DNA of 64,000 bases, taken from positions 8,159,676 to 8,223,675 of the forward strand of contig CM049311.1 in NCBI GenBank assembly GCA_026874595.1, written 5' to 3'. Below are positions 60,801 through 63,306 of the stretch, piece by piece. The stretch is from Sipunculus nudus (taxonomy: Eukaryota; Annelida; Sipuncula; Golfingiida; Sipunculidae). The translations under genes and the position numbers were made by a program. Position 1 is the stretch's first letter. Every line of letters starts with the position of its first letter. The notes under the pieces are model-generated. The model had not been told where the DNA came from and ran no database searches. It worked only from the letters and a program-made list of their open reading frames with translations.

Positions 60801-61545
60801 CAACCGCCCTATTGGTTATATGATCTCATTTCTCTAGTACTTCATGATTCTGGACCAGCCAGCACTCGAAGATCCTATAACCCAACCAACTTTATATCCA
60901 TATATCCACTCTGATATAAGTTTTCATTAAATGCTTAACGAATCTCTAACTCTACAACCCTATGACTTTTATAGATAAAAAATGCAGTTAAACAGATATA
61001 GAAACGATGACAGGTATGGGAAGATTACAAAATTTTAACTGTATAAAAAAATTGTTTCACCTCTTCTGAAGACCATTTTTCCTATGTGATATAAATTAAT
61101 TCATTGGTATACGTGTGTTTTTAAAAATGTCCCATTCGCTGACAATCAAACATGGAGAAAAGAAAAGGCGGGAAGGGTGAAAACATGACCTCCATCATAC
61201 ATCGCGTAATTGTAGTTTCTAATAACATATTCTTTACTTTATATTTCCAGGTTTTCAAGCAAGGTTTATCATCAAAATCTTCCAGTGAAGTACAAAGCCG
61301 GAACAATCATCGCAGCACCTTTCGCGTATGACAACATAGACACAGTCCAGTCGACTTACATATACAGTATGACTGGAAAATACGCCGAGTACTTCCAGAT
61401 CAATCCAAACACAGGTGTAGTGCAAACCGGAAAACAACTGAATCCCTTACCCACGGGGATTATAAACTTGACTGTAATCGCAAAGGATAAAGAGAACCCG
61501 ATTTTGTCAGCAGAGACCTCGATAATGATTGACGTATTTGGATGA
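5290..61545 (+). CDS. PCDH15-like: Large protocadherin-15/Cad99C-like cadherin, 28 exons, 5' end missing
   Basis: The 28 exons listed separately join with consistent phases into 1547 codons and a TGA. The product is a chain of 14 EC repeats, approximately: EC1 1-115, EC2 116-228, EC3 229-353, EC4 354-462, EC5 463-587, EC6 588-690, EC7 691-794, EC8 795-906, EC9 907-1009, EC10 1010-1109, EC11 1110-1222, EC12 1223-1330, EC13 1331-1451, EC14 1452-1547. Calcium-linker motifs such as DVNDPPVF, DLNDNSPVF, DSNDNAPKF, DQNDNPPKF, DVNDNSPVF and DVNDNPPK are visible. EC repeats mediate calcium-dependent adhesion outside the cell. EC1 has Cys at residues 1 and about 83, EC5 ends IIPANEYPPRF, and EC6 resembles PCDH15 EC6, so I infer a PCDH15/Cad99C-type cadherin (microvillus/stereocilium adhesion in flies and vertebrates). 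No signal peptide, transmembrane helix or cytoplasmic tail lies in the visible exons. The cadherin call is very secure; the subfamily is moderately secure. Confidence 0.85.
5377..5687. other. Start of intron 1
   Basis: No repeat or gene recognised. There is a G-rich patch near 5565-5600. Confidence 0.5.
5688..7101 (+). mobile_element. Helitron-like repeat (copy B)
   Basis: It starts ATCTCAGCTGACTGTAAGTC with CGTCGTCCGTTCGTC after it. It has TGGTGGCGCCACCTGTATTT at 6177 and GGTCAAAGGTCAAGGTCACC near 6505. It ends TTCAGCTGAGGGTCGTGACCC at about 7087. The termini match copies C and D. Confidence 0.6.
7102..7666. other. Intron 1, nothing recognised
   Basis: AT-rich unique-looking sequence without coding or repeat signals. 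Confidence 0.5.
7667..7736. repeat. (TA)n microsatellite, ~70 bp
   Basis: Uninterrupted TA dinucleotides; the Ile-Tyr ORFs across it are artefacts. Confidence 0.97.
7737..10518. other. Intron 1, no gene recognised
   Basis: Two tandem copies of AAATCAATACAAT...ACAGTAAAA lie at 8065-8131. The block 8160-8590 is higher in GC than its surroundings and has an open minus frame of 106 codons with no recognisable domain. Otherwise nothing. Confidence 0.45.
10519..10569. repeat. (AT)n microsatellite, ~51 bp
   Basis: Uninterrupted AT dinucleotides. Confidence 0.97.
10658..11015 (+). mobile_element. Diverged relic of the 20/31 kb MITE family
   Basis: It shows phrases parallel to the copy at 20 kb: TTAAAGGCAGCTATTC at the start, then CATAAGGTGGTCGGTT, TTTGAAAGGTCGC and TTTGCAAAACACCC in the same order. 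A poly-C run follows at 10936-10948. Confidence 0.5.
11016..13449. other. Intron 1, nothing recognised
   Basis: No ORF with a recognisable domain, no clear repeat. Confidence 0.5.
13450..14317 (+). mobile_element. Helitron-like repeat (copy C)
   Basis: GCTCAGCTGA at 13450-13459 and its reverse complement TCAGCTGAGC at 14291-14300 bracket ~850 bp. Inside are a CCGTCCGTCCGG tract and two ~330 bp units, each with GGACCTGGAATCTTCC and a GGTGGYGCCACCTGTATTTT core (13821, 14162). The 3' tail GTCATGGCCCATGGGCG resembles the other copies. Confidence 0.7.
14318..17472. other. Intron 1, no gene; simple repeats
   Basis: It has a (GT)n run at about 14935-14953, (CA)n at 16181-16193 and a G run at 16640-16652. 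CTTAGCGTCATGAGTCAGGGG at 15974 looks like an orphan 3' tail of the Helitron-like family. No supported gene. Confidence 0.5.
17473..18110 (+). repeat. Poly-C run plus four ~140 bp tandem units
   Basis: Twenty-three Cs (17473-17495) precede a GGCGGCGGCGGCG stretch. Four units follow, marked by AACTTTTGAAGSGCT-type words at about 17563, 17710, 17845 and 17992 (spacing 147, 135, 147), each with a GTGACCTTGRCC block. A G run closes it at 18056-18068. Confidence 0.75.
18111..18796. other. Intron 1, nothing recognised
   Basis: AT-rich, includes repeated AACCAAT words at 18380-18440; no gene. Confidence 0.5.
18797..18967. mobile_element. GGATCC-ended MITE-like element (copy 1)
   Basis: It opens near GGATCCGG (18799) and closes CTGGATCCGCCCCTG. 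The inside is dominated by G and C homopolymers. It belongs to a family with 19472-19615 and 33259-33460. Confidence 0.55.
18968..19471. other. Intron 1, nothing recognised
   Basis: Unremarkable AT-rich sequence; a 79-codon minus ORF has no domain. Confidence 0.5.
19472..19615. mobile_element. GGATCC-ended MITE-like element (copy 2)
   Basis: It starts GGCCCGGATCCAGAATTTTT and ends CTAGATCCGCGCCTG, with G-run and C-run inside. Confidence 0.55.
19616..20025. other. Intron 1, (CT)n and unique sequence
   Basis: A CTCTCTCTTTCTCTCTC tract lies at 19640-19661; nothing else recognised. Confidence 0.5.
20026..20483 (+). mobile_element. MITE-like TIR element, plus copy
   Basis: About 458 bp. The left end TTTAAAGGTGCATAATTATC is an imperfect inverted match to the right end GATAGGTGATTGGGCCCC + TTTAAA. 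The interior matches the reverse complement of 31361-31830 over almost its whole length (for example GTAAACACAGCAATGTTGAC). No transposase, so it is non-autonomous. Confidence 0.75.
20484..23998. other. Intron 1, no supported gene
   Basis: Mostly AT-rich. It holds one ORF noted separately (22059-22400) and a 36-codon coding-like ORF at 23042-23152. No known domain or repeat identified. Confidence 0.45.
22059..22400 (+). other. Unrecognised 113-codon ORF
   Basis: An internal Met at codon 9 starts KLSCSFSLVLILI, which looks like a signal-peptide core. The C-terminal third is rich in Arg, Ser and Asp (TRLRRDYLSSDGDDY). It lies inside the large cadherin intron. There is no homology I can name, and it may be chance. 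Confidence 0.15.
24014..24647. other. AT-rich stretch left of the LINE
   Basis: No coding or repeat signal recognised; it may include the LINE 3' UTR at its right edge. Confidence 0.45.
24648..27350 (-). pseudogene. 5'-truncated L1/Tx1-like LINE reverse transcriptase
   Basis: On the minus strand, open blocks in changing frames add up to the C-terminal part of a non-LTR retrotransposon ORF2. In order they are: linker GTKYFLNL (about 27320), MKNNKTPGNDGLTKEFY (RT domain 1), KLIPKPGKN and RPISLLNVD (domain 2), DFDSVVHGF (domain 3), RGARQGDPLAPYLF (domain 4), CMFADDTTLFF (catalytic FADD, domain 5). A thumb and connector follow, then a CSYC...HLLFEC zinc-knuckle-like end. Breaks are seen near 27240, 26885, an in-frame TGA near 26840, 26625, 25894 and 25385. 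No endonuclease domain remains, so the copy is dead and 5' truncated. The clade is inferred from motif style. Confidence 0.85.
27361..28116. repeat. 36 bp minisatellite, 21 exact-length copies
   Basis: 756 bp, exactly 21 units of 36 bp. The only substitutions I see are a G-to-A near 27718 and an A-to-G near 27961. Each unit contains CTATA-CACCC-TATAG, a 5 bp stem with a 5 nt loop, flanked by CAG and CTG. Because 36 is a multiple of 3, both strands stay open: + reads MTSAIHPIERCD and - reads CIADVISQRSIG. Translation is not implied. Confidence 0.98.
28117..28927. other. Intron 1, right of the minisatellite
   Basis: AT-rich; minus ORFs at 28521-28878 are unrecognised. Nothing else supported. 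Confidence 0.45.
29100..29152. repeat. Perfect 18 bp inverted repeat (hairpin)
   Basis: The arm 29100-29117 (TCCCGCTAACATGACCAC) is the exact reverse complement of 29135-29152, with a 17 nt loop. It may be a tiny MITE or a structured repeat. Confidence 0.85.
29153..31360. other. Intron 1, nothing recognised
   Basis: AT-rich, only short unrecognised ORFs. Confidence 0.5.
31361..31830 (-). mobile_element. MITE-like TIR element, minus copy
   Basis: It starts TTAAAGGGGCAATCACCTAT and ends TAGGTGATTGTGTACCTTTAA, imperfect inverted termini. The interior is the reverse complement of 20026-20483. Both copies lie in the same cadherin intron in opposite orientation. Confidence 0.75.
31831..33080. other. 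3' end of intron 1, nothing recognised
   Basis: It ends in TTGACTTTTCCAG before exon 2. No repeat or gene recognised. Confidence 0.5.
33081..33220 (+). CDS. Cadherin exon 2 (EC1 middle)
   Basis: Acceptor CTTTTCCAG, donor GTAAGT, phase 1 in and 0 out, residues 29-75. It joins the split Gly of exon 1 to HVLHKF and includes GYVEFNATSYDLL, an N-glycosylation sequon inside EC1. It is separated from exon 1 by a 27.7 kb intron. Confidence 0.8.
33259..33460. mobile_element. GGATCC-ended MITE-like element (copy 3)
   Basis: It opens GCGGATCCAGAAGGGG 39 bp after the exon 2 donor and closes TCCTGGACCCGCCCATGA, with C and G runs inside, as in copies 1 and 2. Confidence 0.6.
33578..33733 (+). other. Possible 52-codon cassette exon in EC1
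   Basis: An open segment begins after TAATTAG at 33577 and could end before GTAAAT at 33734. It is phase 0 on both sides, so it could be inserted between exons 2 and 3 without a shift. It reads VDVMGISGGHTSGSENF...WWEGCETIVEDLNKSVPRI. Joining exon 2 directly to exon 3 already gives an EC1 of normal length, so this is either an alternative exon or a chance ORF. I recognise no domain in it. Confidence 0.25.
33734..34104. other. Intron 2 remainder, nothing recognised
   Basis: AT-rich, no coding signal. Confidence 0.5.
34105..34217 (+). mobile_element. Helitron-like repeat, 113 bp deletion derivative
   Basis: It starts GCTCAGCTGACTCGAGGTCA and ends TTCAGCTGAGCGTCGA, GACCCATGGGTC (34201-34212), CCTAG. 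The interior matches 2050-2140 of copy A, so it joins a copy B/C-type start to a copy A-type end. Confidence 0.65.
34299..34352 (+). CDS. Cadherin exon 3 (EC1, second Cys)
   Basis: An 18-codon exon with acceptor GACTTCAG, donor GTAAGT, phase 0/0, residues 76-93. It reads GKTLIIRGSCADLIEPIA and supplies the second EC1 cysteine. The other two frames contain stops, which fixes the phase. Confidence 0.75.
34465..34656 (-). mobile_element. tRNA-derived SINE (minus)
   Basis: On the minus strand, a box A-like TAGTGATGAAGGCGTTAGAC and a box B GGTTTGAACC (plus coordinates 34601-34610) sit at tRNA-like spacing, followed by a non-tRNA body. It lies in the intron between exons 3 and 4. Confidence 0.55.
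34657..35226. repeat. Intron 3 remainder with (AT)n
   Basis: An interrupted (AT)n tract lies at 35066-35110; otherwise nothing recognised. Confidence 0.7.
35227..35325 (+). CDS. Cadherin exon 4 (EC1/EC2 linker)
   Basis: Acceptor TTACCACAG, donor GTAACA, phase 0/0, residues 94-126. It contains the EC1/EC2 calcium linker VEDVNDPPVF, then the start of EC2 (LPTTVQVGE). Confidence 0.9.
35326..35699. other. Intron 4, nothing recognised
   Basis: AT-rich, closes with TTTTTTTTCTAG. Confidence 0.6.
35700..35792 (+). CDS. Cadherin exon 5 (EC2)
   Basis: Acceptor TTTTTTCTAG, donor GTAAGT, phase 0/0, residues 127-157, reading LEKFGSFIYWIHAEDIFDIK and so on. This is the divergent early part of EC2. It is recognised by phase continuity and splice sites more than by a motif. 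Confidence 0.75.
35793..36362. other. Intron 5, nothing recognised
   Basis: AT-rich, no repeat or ORF of note. Confidence 0.6.
36363..36494 (+). CDS. Cadherin exon 6 (EC2)
   Basis: Acceptor TGTTTTGCAG, donor GTGAAA, phase 0/0, residues 158-201. It carries the EC motif GKLFLKAPLDYERG followed by SIKLSVIAK, the strands before the linker. Confidence 0.88.
36495..36920. repeat. Intron 6 with (AT)n
   Basis: An (AT)n microsatellite at 36742-36795, followed by ATAATATTATTATA words. Confidence 0.85.
36921..37049 (+). CDS. Cadherin exon 7 (EC2/EC3 linker)
   Basis: Acceptor GTGGATCTAG, donor GTACCG (weak), phase 0/0, residues 202-244. It contains DAGRPP and the linker VVDEDDQAPAF, then the EC3 start SKLYQANLDGEKPIQ. 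A (CA)-rich tract directly follows the donor. Confidence 0.88.
37333..37426 (+). CDS. Cadherin exon 8 (EC3)
   Basis: Acceptor ATCACTGCAG, donor GTATGG, phase 0 in and 1 out, residues 245-276. It includes MAEDKDPVAASPLTYSVIS, the DxD-bearing strand of EC3. Confidence 0.85.
37510..37730 (+). mobile_element. tRNA-derived SINE in intron 8
   Basis: A tRNA-like head has box B GGTTTGATCCC at 37560-37570. The conserved body TTCTCCGGGTTCTCCGGTTT lies at 37621-37640, typical of mollusc/marine invertebrate SINEs. An A/T-rich tail AATAAATGTAAAATAAATAAA ends it. It fills about half of the 417 bp intron. Confidence 0.7.
37844..37989 (+). CDS. Cadherin exon 9 (EC3)
   Basis: Acceptor TTTTATTTTAG, donor GTAAAG, phase 1 in and 0 out, residues 276-324. 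It includes FIRLDPTSGMLCQKA, the EC 'DxxTG' turn, with an extra basic stretch after it. Confidence 0.85.
37990..38323. other. Intron 9, nothing recognised
   Basis: AT-rich, no features. Confidence 0.6.
38324..38503 (+). CDS. Cadherin exon 10 (EC3/EC4 linker)
   Basis: Acceptor TTATCATCAG, donor GTGAGT, phase 0/0, residues 325-384. The linker is VQDVNQHAPEF, with Gln-His replacing the usual Asp-Asn. It continues into EC4, ending LKAKDKDY. Confidence 0.9.
38504..38865. other. Intron 10, 5' part, nothing recognised
   Basis: Unique-looking AT-rich sequence before the TIR element. Confidence 0.55.
38866..40792. mobile_element. 1.93 kb TIR DNA element in intron 10
   Basis: The left end CCGTAAACTACGTAATAAGC and the right end GCGCTTATTACAACAAATAC + GG are inverted, sharing CCGTA and GTAATAAGCGC. 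Direct 8 bp flanks CCGATATA / CAGGTATA match at 6 of 8 positions, suggesting a hAT-like target duplication. Inner poly-C (38907-38920) and poly-T/A runs occur. No transposase ORF, so it is non-autonomous. Confidence 0.55.
40793..41220. other. Intron 10, 3' part, nothing recognised
   Basis: AT-rich, ends in the exon 11 acceptor. Confidence 0.6.
41221..41358 (+). CDS. Cadherin exon 11 (EC4)
   Basis: Acceptor TTATTCTAG, donor GTGGGA, phase 0/0, residues 385-430. It joins KDKDY to GINGKFKYEI, then LDPVTGLLTV and LLDREQ, all standard EC motifs. The preceding 2.7 kb intron holds a TIR element. Confidence 0.92.
41359..41926. other. Intron 11
   Basis: A degenerate short tandem of AATATGATAAATTCATAA-like units (about 17-18 bp) at 41700-41805; otherwise nothing. 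Confidence 0.6.
41927..42085 (+). CDS. Cadherin exon 12 (EC4/EC5 linker)
   Basis: Acceptor TATATCAG, donor GTAGGC, phase 0/0, residues 431-483. It has a canonical linker ITDLNDNSPVF. EC5 begins FTVKDNLKPGRPLHQ. Confidence 0.93.
42086..42842. other. Intron 12, nothing recognised
   Basis: AT-rich. It ends in an A-rich, pyrimidine-poor acceptor. Confidence 0.6.
42843..43093 (+). CDS. Cadherin exon 13 (EC5)
   Basis: Phase 0 in and 2 out, donor GTATGT, residues 484-567. It includes LRATDADQGINGNLLYRI, FVMNARTGSLRL and LLQVRVTDLAQP. The acceptor is odd: the bases before AG are A-rich (TCAGTAAAAAAACAG) instead of a pyrimidine tract. The coding frame is clear. Confidence 0.9.
43094..43470. other. 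Intron 13, nothing recognised
   Basis: No repeat or ORF of note. Confidence 0.6.
43471..43606 (+). CDS. Cadherin exon 14 (EC5/EC6 linker)
   Basis: Acceptor ACTTTGAAAG (poor pyrimidine tract), donor GTGAGC, phase 2 in and 0 out, residues 567-612. The EC5 end reads IQIIPANEYPPRF. It lacks the DxNDN calcium motif, as I recall for the end of PCDH15 EC5. EC6 begins VILVQENDPVGKI. Confidence 0.88.
43607..44979. other. Intron 14, C-rich patch
   Basis: 43914-44000 holds three poly-C runs separated by two copies of CAGGACGTAAATAATA. Another C run lies at 44395-44410, then (CA)n. The block 44760-44880 resembles the GACCTTGACC repeat family. No gene. Confidence 0.6.
44980..45068 (+). CDS. Cadherin exon 15 (EC6)
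   Basis: Acceptor TGTTACCAG, donor GTCAGA (weak), phase 0 in and 2 out, residues 613-642. It reads AKDKDGDEDIFLKYSITDG then DPDGSFNISN. The DGDPxxxF pattern matches PCDH15 EC6 in position. Confidence 0.88.
45069..45672. other. Intron 15, nothing recognised
   Basis: No repeat or gene signal. Confidence 0.6.
45673..45757 (+). CDS. Cadherin exon 16 (EC6)
   Basis: Acceptor TTTATTCAG, donor GTGAGT, phase 2 in and 0 out, residues 642-670. It reads GQIAIQRKLDRETSDRYNL and TVQVTDGKH, a textbook LDRE..DRY EC strand pair. Confidence 0.92.
45758..46682. other. Intron 16, 5' part, nothing recognised
   Basis: No ORF with a domain. Confidence 0.55.
46683..47270 (+). repeat. (GTC/GTT)n plus degenerate tandem units
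   Basis: GTCGTTGTCGTTGTCGTCGG lies at 46683-46702. Units marked by CTTTTGAACSAC-type words follow at about 46738, 46998 and 47138, with GACCTTGACC/GTGACCTTGG blocks. It is the same family as 17540-18015. Confidence 0.6.
47374..47580 (+). CDS. Cadherin exon 17 (EC6/EC7 linker)
   Basis: Acceptor TATATTCCAG, donor GTATGT, phase 0/0, residues 671-739. The linker is VVDSNDNAPKF, followed by EC7 with IPEHSYTGTAIGKVKAIDND and GEISYKIIG. Confidence 0.95.
47581..48030. other. Intron 17, nothing recognised
   Basis: It ends with a T tract and the acceptor CCCAG. Confidence 0.6.
48031..48138 (+). CDS. Cadherin exon 18 (EC7)
   Basis: Acceptor CAAAACCCAG after a long T tract, donor GTAGAT, phase 0/0, residues 740-775. 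It reads DGKLSVAHQGPLLDRERN and FLVEAEDKGSPRMK. Confidence 0.92.
48139..48505. other. Intron 18, nothing recognised
   Basis: No repeat or ORF of note. Confidence 0.6.
48506..48631 (+). CDS. Cadherin exon 19 (EC7/EC8 linker)
   Basis: Acceptor CACATTTCAG, donor GTAAGA, phase 0/0, residues 776-817. The linker is ILDQNDNPPKF. EC8 begins YTGSVVEDDVSPTEQVVLM, a segment repeated as YEGTVVEDDVKP...VIM in exon 23. Confidence 0.94.
48632..49831. other. Intron 19, nothing recognised
   Basis: Unique-looking sequence, no repeat or gene found. Confidence 0.55.
49832..50005 (+). CDS. Cadherin exon 20 (EC8), module copy A
   Basis: Acceptor TATTTTCAG, donor GTAAAC, phase 0/0, residues 818-875. It includes NASDADMTASNRDIRFFLIG and FDIDPTEGRLKV. 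Its counterpart in the second module copy is exon 24 (180 nt, same phases). Confidence 0.93.
50006..50293. other. Intron 20, 5' part, nothing recognised
   Basis: AT-rich, precedes the SINE. Confidence 0.55.
50294..50645 (+). mobile_element. tRNA-derived SINE in intron 20
   Basis: Box A TAGCCTGGAGGTAGAGCAC (50301-50319) and box B GAGTTCGATTTTAATCC (50341-50357) give a clear tRNA-like head. About 290 bp of unrelated body follows. It differs from the SINEs at 34.5 and 37.5 kb. Confidence 0.7.
50646..51170. other. Intron 20, 3' part, nothing recognised
   Basis: No features beyond the acceptor. Confidence 0.55.
51171..51423 (+). CDS. Cadherin exon 21 (EC8/EC9), module copy A
   Basis: Acceptor ACTGCCCAG, donor GTGTGC, phase 0 in and 1 out, residues 876-960. 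The linker is VIDVNDNSPVF. EC9 includes VDENSPVGVILGKVEAHDSD and PNNYVMYLLTNGGYGKFKVD. It aligns with exon 25 nearly throughout (253 versus 250 nt). Confidence 0.95.
51424..51979. other. Intron 21, nothing recognised
   Basis: AT-rich. Confidence 0.6.
51980..52249 (+). CDS. Cadherin exon 22 (EC9/EC10), module copy A
   Basis: Acceptor ATACTTCAG, donor GTAAGT, phase 1/1, residues 960-1050. It includes YTLSVVAIDAGSPRRSSS, then a degenerate linker KLRLPSNTAPKI lacking the calcium-binding acids, then VKEGQPVGTMVGKVVVRD. Its counterpart is exon 26. Confidence 0.92.
52475..54905 (+). mobile_element. Helitron-like repeat (copy D) with 331 bp tandem units
   Basis: GCTCAGCTGACTGTAAGTCA (52475) and CGTCGTCCGTCCGGCCGTC open it; GGCTGAGCGTC, GACCCATGGGTC (54886-54897) close it. 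Inside, TGTTAACAGGGCAC-type words recur at about 52541, 52871, 53200, 53531, 53870 and 54202 (about 331 bp), then two ~172 bp units. Most units carry a GGTGGCGCCACCTG core. It occupies most of the 3.1 kb intron 22. Confidence 0.75.
54906..55395. other. Intron 22, 3' part, nothing recognised
   Basis: AT-rich up to the CCCCCACAG acceptor of exon 23. Confidence 0.6.
55396..55646 (+). CDS. Cadherin exon 23 (EC10/EC11 linker)
   Basis: Acceptor CCCCCACAG, donor GTATTT, phase 1 in and 0 out, residues 1050-1133. It includes VIDREMFDMYRFTVTVTDHG and the linker IQDVNDVAPKF, ending VVEDDVKPKYDQPVIM. The last ~40 nt and the donor are the founder unit of a tandem array filling the next ~520 bp of intron. 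Confidence 0.94.
55647..56165 (+). repeat. ~51 bp tandem array derived from the exon 23 end
   Basis: About ten degenerate copies of the exon 23 3' end plus donor follow the exon. ATATGACCAGCC-like words recur at about 55679, 55738, 55779, 55831, 55883, 55935, 55986, 56039, 56086 and 56139 (mean ~51 bp). They are each followed by a match to CATAATGGTATT and usually preceded by GACGTTAAAC. Identity decays toward the 3' end. Confidence 0.9.
56166..56693. other. Intron 23, 3' part, nothing recognised
   Basis: AT-rich, ends in the exon 24 acceptor. Confidence 0.6.
56694..56873 (+). CDS. Cadherin exon 24 (EC11), module copy B
   Basis: Acceptor TTCATTTTTAG, donor GTAAAC, phase 0/0, residues 1134-1193. 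It includes SAIDGDATAKYQKFKYSLQG and FHIHPRTGHVIV, then NRERQNRYKLK. It is parallel to exon 20. Confidence 0.93.
56874..57341. other. Intron 24, nothing recognised
   Basis: No repeat or ORF of note. Confidence 0.6.
57342..57591 (+). CDS. Cadherin exon 25 (EC11/EC12), module copy B
   Basis: Acceptor ATATTCCACAG, donor GTATGT, phase 0 in and 1 out, residues 1194-1277. The linker is VLDENDSGPLF. EC12 includes ATVRATDGDADRPNNRLVYF and QGKFRLDMWTG, collinear with exon 21. Coding GC is clearly higher than in the flanking introns. Confidence 0.95.
57758..58910 (+). repeat. Element with six ~162-185 bp tandem units
   Basis: It opens CCCCCGACACAAAGTGGCCG and closes CCCAGGCGGGGGCATTCGTG + ACG...CACATCTAGTT. 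Between them GCCTGCAGATA recurs at about 57853, 58038, 58217, 58380, 58542 and 58722, each followed by GCCTGATTTTTGGTGTG-like sequence. The termini suggest a transposed element with an expanded centre. Confidence 0.8.
58911..59296. other. Intron 25, 3' part, nothing recognised
   Basis: AT-rich, ends in the exon 26 acceptor. Confidence 0.6.
59297..59641 (+). CDS. Cadherin exon 26 (EC12/EC13), module copy B
   Basis: Acceptor TCCTTTACAG, donor GTAACA, phase 1/1, residues 1277-1392. It includes YNLLILVSDLGKPPRKS, the degenerate linker IMPNTILHNSPPRF, ISEGLPAGSVVGQLTLSG, and an insertion rich in Lys/Glu (KKPVRQWLAEELQEE). It is longer than its counterpart exon 22 (345 versus 270 nt). Confidence 0.92.
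59642..60597. other. Intron 26, nothing recognised
   Basis: Very AT-rich, no features found. Confidence 0.6.
60598..60772 (+). CDS. Cadherin exon 27 (EC13)
   Basis: Acceptor TTTCTTGCAG, donor GTGAGT, phase 1 in and 2 out, residues 1392-1450. It includes FTVDDNGTIMTTAAMDFDHG, FFVKAANTGNPGR and the linker IKDVNDNPPK. Confidence 0.94.
60773..61250. other. Intron 27, nothing recognised
   Basis: AT-rich. Confidence 0.6.
61251..61545 (+). CDS. Cadherin exon 28 (EC14), ends in TGA
   Basis: Acceptor ATATTTCCAG, phase 2 in, residues 1450-1547, stop TGA at 61543-61545. It reads FSSKVYHQNLP..., FQINPNTGVVQTGKQL, LTVIAKDKENPILSAETSIM, IDVFG. EC14 stops just before its linker would begin, with no membrane segment. 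A GTATTT at 61534 (after ...SIMID, phase 0) could serve as an alternative donor, the same hexamer used by exon 23. A full-length isoform may therefore continue downstream. Confidence 0.88.
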
Positions 61546-61568
61546 AGGGGTCTACTCCTGAGTGGCCA

Positions 61569-61611
61569 AATAAATTAATTCCATACATATTTATTATTGA
61601 AAATAAATAAA
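61569..61611 (+). terminator. Poly-A signals after the exon 28 stop
   Basis: AATAAA occurs at 61569-61574 and overlapping copies occur at 61602-61611, 24-66 bp after the TGA at 61545. This is the right place for 3'-end formation of a transcript ending in exon 28. AT-rich sequence makes chance copies possible. Confidence 0.45.
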
Positions 61612-63288
61612 AAGGACAATTACGTGATACGATCACGTGATTAATATGTAGGATAAACAAGGAAATGAACGAACACGTGATTTCGCAGCGGCTTGCTTCA
61701 ATGGTTACGCAGAAGAATTTGTGTTCATGTTCTGCCCCTTGCTGGAACTTGCTCAATCTACAGATCCGTTGCTTGTCAATGGGTCTATACTTGGATGCTT
61801 TCGCCTATCTCTTTGACAGATGTTCGTTGATTTCTGTAGATGTATTGGCTGGTAATAATTCTGCTAGGGATAGACCCAGGCAGAAGAAATGTTCTAGTGC
61901 ATTGGTTTCAAGTCAATGTGTCTGCTTGGAAACAAGGATCTTATTTTAGTAACTCTAGTATCTGCATTAGTCGAAAGTATAGTCTACGGGCAGCTGTTAT
62001 GAAACTGACAGAGAATATAGAGGCGTGTGGACAGAAATGTGAGAGACCGTAAAACTGGGTCTGATACCATTGAAATTATCATGGTACATTTAATAAAAGA
62101 AAGAATAATGACTACTTTTTTATTGAATTTACAAGAGATACATATACTTACATAAAGTGGAAGGAATTATTGATCCGCAATTTATATTTTATATATGTGC
62201 ATAGCTCATAGAATATCGATAAATTTCATTGCATGGAACCATCTTTTCAGAAATACAGTGTTTATATAATATACACAGAAAATCAGTATGTAGTTCGTTC
62301 CACGGGATGGATCACCATGTATCACGAACAGTTACTGACGGCATCCCAGCAGTACTTCATGCAGCGACATAAACAACTTCTTTTCTGATTGCAAACTTGA
62401 TCAATGGCGTGTTACACAGCCGGCCACAAAGAAAAAAAACAGGGTGGTTGTATTCACCTACTTCAGAGACACAGAGAGTCAAAGACAGCAATTACCGTCA
62501 AAAACACGAATGTCATTGTACCAATTTGACAGTCAGGGCTTACACGGAGTCCTGACCGAATCGACTGCACAGTCATCCATTCCGGCACAGCGACCTTAAT
62601 AATTCGGTCTATGTGAGAATTAACAAAAATGAAATAACACGAATGAACATACCAATGTATAAGTCGTGTCTCAATAGCGACCAACCATGTTTCATGCCTA
62701 CTGCTAAGACAAACTTATGCGGTAGGAGAAATACTTGACTGCATTAGATATTCAACACGCAGAAAGGTTTACCAAAATGTTGACTTAAAAAGGTTTTGTT
62801 TCCTCATCTGGAATTTCGCTGTGGTTTATAACACTGCTGTTGCTGTCAATCAAACTATCTAAGTGGCTTGCATGCCGCTCAAAAAAAATTTCGTAGACCT
62901 CAATAACTACCGTTGATAATCTTTTAACACCGGAAATTGAAGTTGTCTTTTGTAGGCAGTATATGTGACAAACAAGTCTCTATATTAGCATTCGAGCTTT
63001 ACATGTCATATTATCGACCCATTTGGTAGCTGGTCGGACAGAATCCACAATAGGAAACCCGGCAGTATGTTTAAAATACAGACATTTACTGCGAGAATTT
63101 GAATTTTTAATATTATTCATTATATGGAAGGTTGGATGCGATTGCATCAGAGAAAAGTTGTAAAAAGCACAGAGACTGCTGAAACAGAGACATGACATCA
63201 TCTGAACGTCTTATTACAAATCCAGCAGGCATGATTATGGAGCCATATGATTAACGCTGCACTAAATTATAATCGTTATTGATCCAAA
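61612..63288. other. Downstream region, no supported gene
   Basis: An ORF at 61840-62052 (70 codons) follows TTTCTGTAG. It contains IDPGRRN and LVHWFQVNV, faintly like a PEBP fold segment, but that is weak. A minus ORF at 62463-62684 ends in a hydrophobic stretch TFVFLTVIAVF. Neither has a convincing gene context. No PCDH15 MAD12 or transmembrane exon was found here. Confidence 0.35.
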
Positions 63289-63306
63289 TGGTGTCAGAAG
63301 TGGGAT
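63289..63306 (+). mobile_element. tRNA-Leu-type primer binding site (LTR element trace)
   Basis: TGGTGTCAGAAGTGGGAT is complementary to the 3' end expected of a tRNA-Leu (ending ...TCTGACACCA), the primer used by many Gypsy-type LTR retrotransposons. An LTR would end just upstream (...GATCCA). I found no gag/pol, so only the leader or a solo fragment may remain. Confidence 0.35.

Noticed and set aside
35227-61545. Fat or cadherin-23 orthologue
   Set aside because: Repeat number, the EC1 cysteine pair and the PPRF end of EC5 fit PCDH15/Cad99C better; no EGF or laminin G segments are seen.
62463-62684. Minus ORF ending in a hydrophobic stretch as a membrane protein C-terminus
   Set aside because: No partner exons or family signature found; cannot be told from chance.
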